Shown here in pieces: positions 59,152 to 64,000 of a stretch of 64,000 nt of DNA. Source of the stretch: Daucus carota subsp. sativus (taxonomy: Eukaryota > Streptophyta > Magnoliopsida > Apiales > Apiaceae); the NCBI RefSeq assembly GCF_001625215.2, contig NC_030385.2:29227598-29291597 (forward strand), in the 5' to 3' direction. Every line of letters begins with the position of its first letter. Position 1 is the stretch's first letter. The notes beneath the pieces were generated by a model. The model was not told the DNA's origin and did not search any database. It was given only the letters and a program-made list of their open reading frames with translations. The translations under genes and the position numbers were made by a program.

Positions 59152-61358
59152 TACCTCTTCTCCATTGTTACATTATTGCCCCAATGCCCCTGCCTCTTTC
59201 ATGGTCTGATATTTTAATTTTTAATACAAACAATGTGTTTTACTCTTTTATTCAATAGGAATTTTAATGGGGGTGATAATGTGTATATATCAATGGAATG
59301 TCATTCTTATTTTATTCAGAATCCATCAGATTTGAGATAAAATGTTGTATAGGGTGTTTAAAATTTAGCGTGGTATTTCACAATTTCATGGATTATGGTG
59401 AGATTTTTACAAATATTAAATATACCAAAGAATCTTATATATTTTATCACTTTATAAAATTAAAAAAAATGATCAATTTTGACTATGCATATGAATATTA
59501 AATAATATCAATTGAATATACCAAACTATTAAACATTATTTAACATTTTGATTGAATATTACTAGATTTTTTAAGATAACATATACTCCTAAATGAATAT
59601 CTCAAGATTTTGATATATTTTCGAAAATCTGAATTCAATACTCATATTTAAAAATGGGAATATTTTAATATCTCAATTAAATGCACCTCAATTATTTTAT
59701 AAGAAATAATACTTACGCATGTAAATCAAATCTGAATTTCAGTAAAAAAGAAAAATTAAATTACTGTATATTGACTCGAAAAATACCTGATTCGACAGTG
59801 AGTTGATTAGTTAAGAGCATCCCGAGTAGTGTTCTAAGAAATTTCCTTAAATATATATGATAAATAATTCAATTTCTAATAATAAAGATCTTATATTTAT
59901 CGACAACTCTAACAATATCCCTGTTTACATTTTCCATCATAATTATTGTTTGTACTACCCCAATATAAACTCTTCTTAAAATAAAAATTATAAACTGAAA
60001 TTAAAAAAATCCCTGAATCACATCAAAATATAGCACATATGGTATGAAAATCGATCGTTGGGAGAGGAGCAAAATACAATGAAGTCGGATTTTTAAAAAA
60101 AAATCATCAATTGACGGAAAAATTCAAATTAAAAATGGGGAATCACGTGGAATCATATGGTGGAGGATGCATGTTTATTGTGTGTGATGAATTTTAAAAA
60201 TCATTTATCTGATGGTTGATATTAGTTTTATAGTTTTTAGTTTATTTTTAGTTTGTATTTATACACTTCTCTATACACATATTTATGTGTACATGTTTCG
60301 TAGAAGAAAAGGGTCAGACATTTTAATGCTAAAACTTTTATGTATATACAAAGGGTGCTACAATATCATTCTAAAAATTACTTCCATTTAGGATTTTTCA
60401 ACGCTTTTTTTTTTTCGTTAGATGTATTCTAATGTCATTCGTATATTTTAGACCTTTTGTATAATTTTTACTTTCGTAATTGAGGATATAAATGATTGGC
60501 ACTATTGTTATGAATTATTTATTGGTGTATTGTATTTGCATTTCCAAATTATATTAAGTTGTTTAATAAGTTTTAGAATAAATTGAATATTTTTTATAAA
60601 TTATTAAATTATATAAACAAATCCGGTGCTTCGATCCGTTAAGCATCATCCTAACGGATCCGGATATGAATCAAGCTAAAAAAAATAATCATGATATGAT
60701 GCCATCTAAATTCTAATCTGATAAAATTAATTAATAAATGAACCCAAAATTTAAACCAATCCAAACTCCCATCTCTATATCGGCACAAAATGTAATTTAA
60801 TACTCATGTATCATCCGTATAACTGTGAAATTAAAATTTTTTATGAGAAAATATTTATATGCTATTTATTTTAAAATTAAAATTTCAACAAATGAACGTA
60901 TAAAAAGATTAAAATGTGCAACAGCCTACCAAGGAGAGTTGTTTTGAATTGAAATGGTCAAGACCGGTGTGTTAAGCAACCTCCTTTTCTCAAAAGAAAA
61001 AGTCCTGGAAACTGATGAGACCATTAAAATAATATATATAATTACCCCCGGCTTCTTCCGTTGCTGGGGTTAAAAAAGACCACATCACTACTTGTTGTTA
61101 TTGATTATTTTATTTATTTTAATATAAACGTTTTCCAACTATACAATTATTCGAGTGTGTCACTGTTTAACAAGTGGGCGCAACATAGCATTCATTGATT
61201 AAACTACAAAACAAACCAAAAAGATAAGCACGAAATAAACCGGTGGAAACGATATTGGTCAGGTTCTGATGATTCATGGGTCTGCATGACAAGATTTGGG
61301 GAAAATTAGATATTAAAATTTTTATTATGAACTTGTATAATTGCTTTCGGTTTCTTTA
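59152..61358. other. AT-rich intergenic DNA
   Basis: No gene or bounded element is supported across 2.2 kb. A possible single Tourist-like end, TTAAGAGCATCCCGAGTAG, is seen near 59814, without a partner. Confidence 0.5.
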
Positions 61359-62119
61359 GAGCAAGTCCAAGAGTGCCTCAAATTGATGTCCTAAGTTAAA
61401 ATTTAGGACATTTTATAAAAAAGGCTGCTCCAACAATGTCCTAGTGATGCCTTATATCATTAGGACAACTCCTTCAATCCCTATATTTGACTATTTGAGA
61501 GCAAGTCCAACAGTGTCCTAGTTGAAGCCCTAAATATAATATAAAAAATTATGTCCTAGTAGTTTAGGACATATTCAACCAACTTCAACTCCAACAATGT
61601 GCCTTATTTTCTTTATTTGTTTAATATTTTATTATTAAAAGTTCACTTTCATCATTAAAACATAATAGAAAGTAGAGAGAGAAAGAGAGTATAGATAGAA
61701 ATTTATTATAAAATATGGGATAGGGCAAGGAGAGAGAGTGCCTCAAAAATAAGGCTTGAAGGAGTTGTCCTAGTGATATAAGGCATCACTAGGACATTGT
61801 TGGAGCAGTTTTCTTTATCAAATGCCCTAAATTTTAACTTAAGACAACAATTTGAGGCACTCTTGGACTTGCTCTGAGTCACTCTCTCTTCTTGCCATAT
61901 CCCATATTTTATAATAAATTCTTATCAACACTCTCTTTCTCTCTATTTTATAGTATGTTTTAATGATGAAAGTGAACTTTTAATAATAAAATATTACACA
62001 TATAGTGAAAATAAGGCATATTGTTGGAGTTGAAGTTAGTTGAATATGTCCTAAACTACTTGGACATAATTTTTTATATTATATTTAGGGTTTCAACTAG
62101 GACACTGTTGGACTTGCTC
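61359..62119. mobile_element. Tourist-like MITE split by a second copy of itself in opposite orientation
   Basis: The outer element starts GAGCAAGTCCAAGAGTGCC (61359) and ends GGACACTGTTGGACTTGCTC (62119), flanked by TTA at 61356-61358 and 62120-62122. At 61499-61874 it contains another element flanked by TGA (61496-61498 and 61875-61877). The inner copy starts with the complement of the outer right part and ends with the complement of the outer left part, so it is the same element inserted backwards. Arms pair over about 130 and 240 bases. Confidence 0.88.
61499..61874. mobile_element. Inner inverted copy of the Tourist-like MITE
   Basis: It starts GAGCAAGTCCAACAGTGTCC and ends GGCACTCTTGGACTTGCTC with TGA on both sides. 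Its length, about 376 bases, equals the outer element without the insertion (about 140 + 242). Confidence 0.88.
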
Positions 62120-62135
62120 TTAGCTTTTTTTAGTA

Positions 62136-63074
62136 CTAACTTATAACCCGTGCAATGCACGGGCGGTTATAAAATTGCTATTTTATTGTATATATTTTAA
62201 CTTAAACTAATATTTATGTGAGAATAAAATTATGATAGAATGATATGATTAAATAGATTTTTTATTTAACAGATGGTAAATTCTTAATAGTTAATTTCGT
62301 CAAATGCCTAATTAAAAATTATGTCGAACATATATATTTTACTGAAAATGTTAAAATATGTTTTTTTTTCATGTTATAATTTAAGGAGATCTATAAAATC
62401 AGATATAAATCAACCAATCAATCTTTTCATATTTCGTTATCGATAATTAACAATATAGTATGGAACATATTAAGTTAAAAGAGACCCGTAAAATCAAATA
62501 CCGATCCATCATATTAATCTAAATATTTTGTTTTAATAGATAATAACATATATATTATAACATGTTATAAATTAAGGAGGTTCGTGGGTCTAATACCAAC
62601 CGGCTCAACGAACTCGACTGACCGACCGACTAACTGAAGTTTTCATGTATCAGATTAGATTTAACAGTATGATAGTATATATTATACATTTATAATATTA
62701 CTTTTAAAGTGAGTCCATTGGAGTATTTAAAATTAATGTTAATGCATGTATTTTGGTTGAAAAATATCACAGATTATTTATTAATAATTATATATAATAA
62801 TATTATATTTTTATATATATGTATGCCGTGTTAATTTTAGAAGATCCGTTTGTTTGGTTAGAATATATAAAAAAAGATGATGTGTTTTAGTTAAAAAGAT
62901 AATTATTTTGTTTGTCGATATTATTTTAAATAATGGAGTTTTTTTAGTTAGAAAATATAAAAAAAAACATATTTTAGTTAAAAAGAATAATTGGTATGTA
63001 AATAGGCCCGTATTTTGTCCCAAGAATCGGCTGACCAAACTTTCAATGTTTCGGCTTTAATAATATAGTATAGA
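62136..63074 (-). mobile_element. Non-autonomous Helitron, about 939 bp
   Basis: Read on the minus strand it starts TCTATACTATATTATTAAAG (from 63074) and ends in a perfect hairpin, CCCGTGCATTGCACGGG (62147-62163 on plus), followed by GTTAG and T. It matches 30167-31107 over its length. No Rep or helicase frame is present; the minus-strand frame at 62811-63038 is chance. Confidence 0.78.
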
Positions 63075-63596
63075 TGCGTATATATTTTTAAGGTCTGACT
63101 TTAGTTTTTGATATAGTCAAATAGGTCTTATATTTGTTTATGTTTTGATCAAATATTTGTTTTATGTTTCGATTTGTTTATATTTTGTTTGAAACCCACT
63201 AATTTTGTTTGAAACCCGCTAATTATAAAAGTTCGTATAAAAAGCCCGCGTACCGACCGACCAAATTTTTTAATGTTTCGGTTTTAATAATATAATATAT
63301 TTTTTAAGGTTTGACGTTAGTTTTGGTATAGTCAAATAGGTCTTATATTTGTTTTATATTTTGATTTGTTTATATGTTGTTTGAAGCCCGTTAATTATAA
63401 AAGTCCATATAAAGGCCCACGTACCGACCGACCAAACTTTTAATGTTTCGGCTTTAATAGTATTGTTTTATGTTTTGATTTATTTATATTTTGTTTGAAA
63501 CCCACCGATTTTGTTTGAAGCCCGCTAATTATAAAAGTCCATATAAAAGCCAGCGTACCGACCGACCAAATTTTTAATGTTTCAGTTTTAATAGTA
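63075..63596 (-). mobile_element. Helitron-type 5' segments, inverted sister of 29312-29606
   Basis: The flank GCGTATATATTTTTAAGGT next to 63074 is the complement of the sequence just before 29607. GTACCGACCGACCAAA with AATGTTTCGG/CAG occurs three times (about 63250, 63421, 63558), so the 5' unit is repeated here more often than in the sister locus. Confidence 0.65.
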
Positions 63597-63660
63597 CTAG
63601 CTTATAGCCCGTGCAAGGCACGGGAGCTTTTTAATTATTTATAAACTTTTTAAATATAGG
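63597..63660 (-). mobile_element. Helitron-type 3' terminus
   Basis: On the minus strand GCTCCCGTGCCTTGCACGGG forms a strong hairpin and is followed by CTATAAGCTAG and T (CTAG at 63597-63600). The upstream AGTTTATAAATAATTAAAAA is shared with the terminus at 29311. The element body past 63660 does not match and is not resolved. Confidence 0.65.
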
Positions 63661-63768
63661 GATCTTTTTAAAAATACCCATCTGTAAAATTAGTTTTTTA
63701 AAAATACTACCATCTTTTTCATTGTTTTTAAAAATACCTTTTCATAAAATTTTTTTTTCAAAAATATG

Positions 63769-64000
63769 ATTTGCAACTTTTGCAACTTCATTTGCAACCT
63801 TGGGCGGCGCAGCCGTAAATGTTGCAAATGAGGTTGCAAAAGTTGCAAATGAGGTTGCAAAAGTTGCAAATAAAAATGGAAAGTTGCAACTGTTGCAACT
63901 GTTGCAACCTTGGGCGGCGCAGCCGTAAAAGTTGCAAATGAGGTTGCAAAAGTTGCAAATAAAAATGGAAAGTTGCAACTGTTGCAACTGCAATTGCAAC
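63769..64000. repeat. TGCAAC-based tandem repeat, higher-order period about 110 bp, cut by window end
   Basis: GTTGCA/TGCAAC hexamers dominate. A longer unit containing TTGGGCGGCGCAGCCGTAAA recurs at 63800 and 63910, with GAGGTTGCAAAAGTTGCAAA repeated between. The array continues beyond 64000. The long minus-strand open frame is a product of the hexamer and not a gene. Confidence 0.9.

Noticed and set aside
63742..63999. Minus-strand frame rich in Cys-Asn-Phe and Gln-Leu repeats
   Set aside because: It is a translation of the TGCAAC tandem repeat and has no independent support.

Overview
This is a window of plant nuclear DNA, almost certainly from a eudicot. It is AT-rich and gene-sparse, with spliced genes carrying GT-AG introns and dense small plant transposons. 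No autonomous transposase, reverse transcriptase or Helitron helicase frame is visible. The species cannot be named from the sequence; the protein sequences look like an ordinary eudicot, possibly an asterid.

Seven protein-coding genes are supported, and six of them had to be assembled or confirmed from homology because exons are short: (1) an intronless sugar-phosphate/phosphate translocator family gene of the At4g32390 type, 18299-19354 (+); (2) an NPF6.2/NRT1.4-type nitrate transporter gene with six coding exons, 22095-24990 (-), whose first coding exon seems to contribute only the ATG; (3) the signal peptidase catalytic subunit SEC11, eight exons, 33439-36158 (+); (4) the ribosome biogenesis factor RRS1, eight exons, 38489-41824 (+); (5) a TMEM128-like membrane protein, four exons, 43299-46642 (-); (6) a dynein light chain-like gene with a long repeat-bearing N-terminal extension, two exons, 51329-53397 (+); (7) a small MAPK-substrate-like protein (At1g80180 family), 58202-58531 (-). 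They are housekeeping or transport genes with no operon-like or pathway relationship.

Layout. 1-18.2 kb is repeat-rich and holds no intact gene: a degenerate patatin-like phospholipase fragment (about 6.77-7.9 kb) near Helitron-type 3' ends, two Mutator-type foldback elements with 10-bp target duplications, a complete TRIM retrotransposon, an hAT-type element with 8-bp target duplication, Stowaway-like MITEs and a nested Tourist-like pair. 18.2-25.1 kb holds the two transporters. 25.1-33.4 kb is intergenic with a dense cluster of Helitron-type ends and a short cinnamoyl-CoA-reductase-like fragment. 33.4-46.7 kb is a gene island (SEC11, RRS1, TMEM128-like). 46.7-58.6 kb holds the dynein light chain and MAPK-substrate genes among MITEs. 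58.6-64 kb is repeats: a Tourist-like element, a self-nested Tourist-like pair in opposite orientation, an inverted copy of the same Helitron composite seen near 30 kb, and a TGCAAC-based tandem repeat that runs off the window end.

The most informative signals are structural: three clean cases of one MITE inserted into another with the target duplication readable, two inverted copies of one Helitron composite 33 kb apart, and gene fragments lying next to Helitron ends. I did not find a novel multi-gene system.
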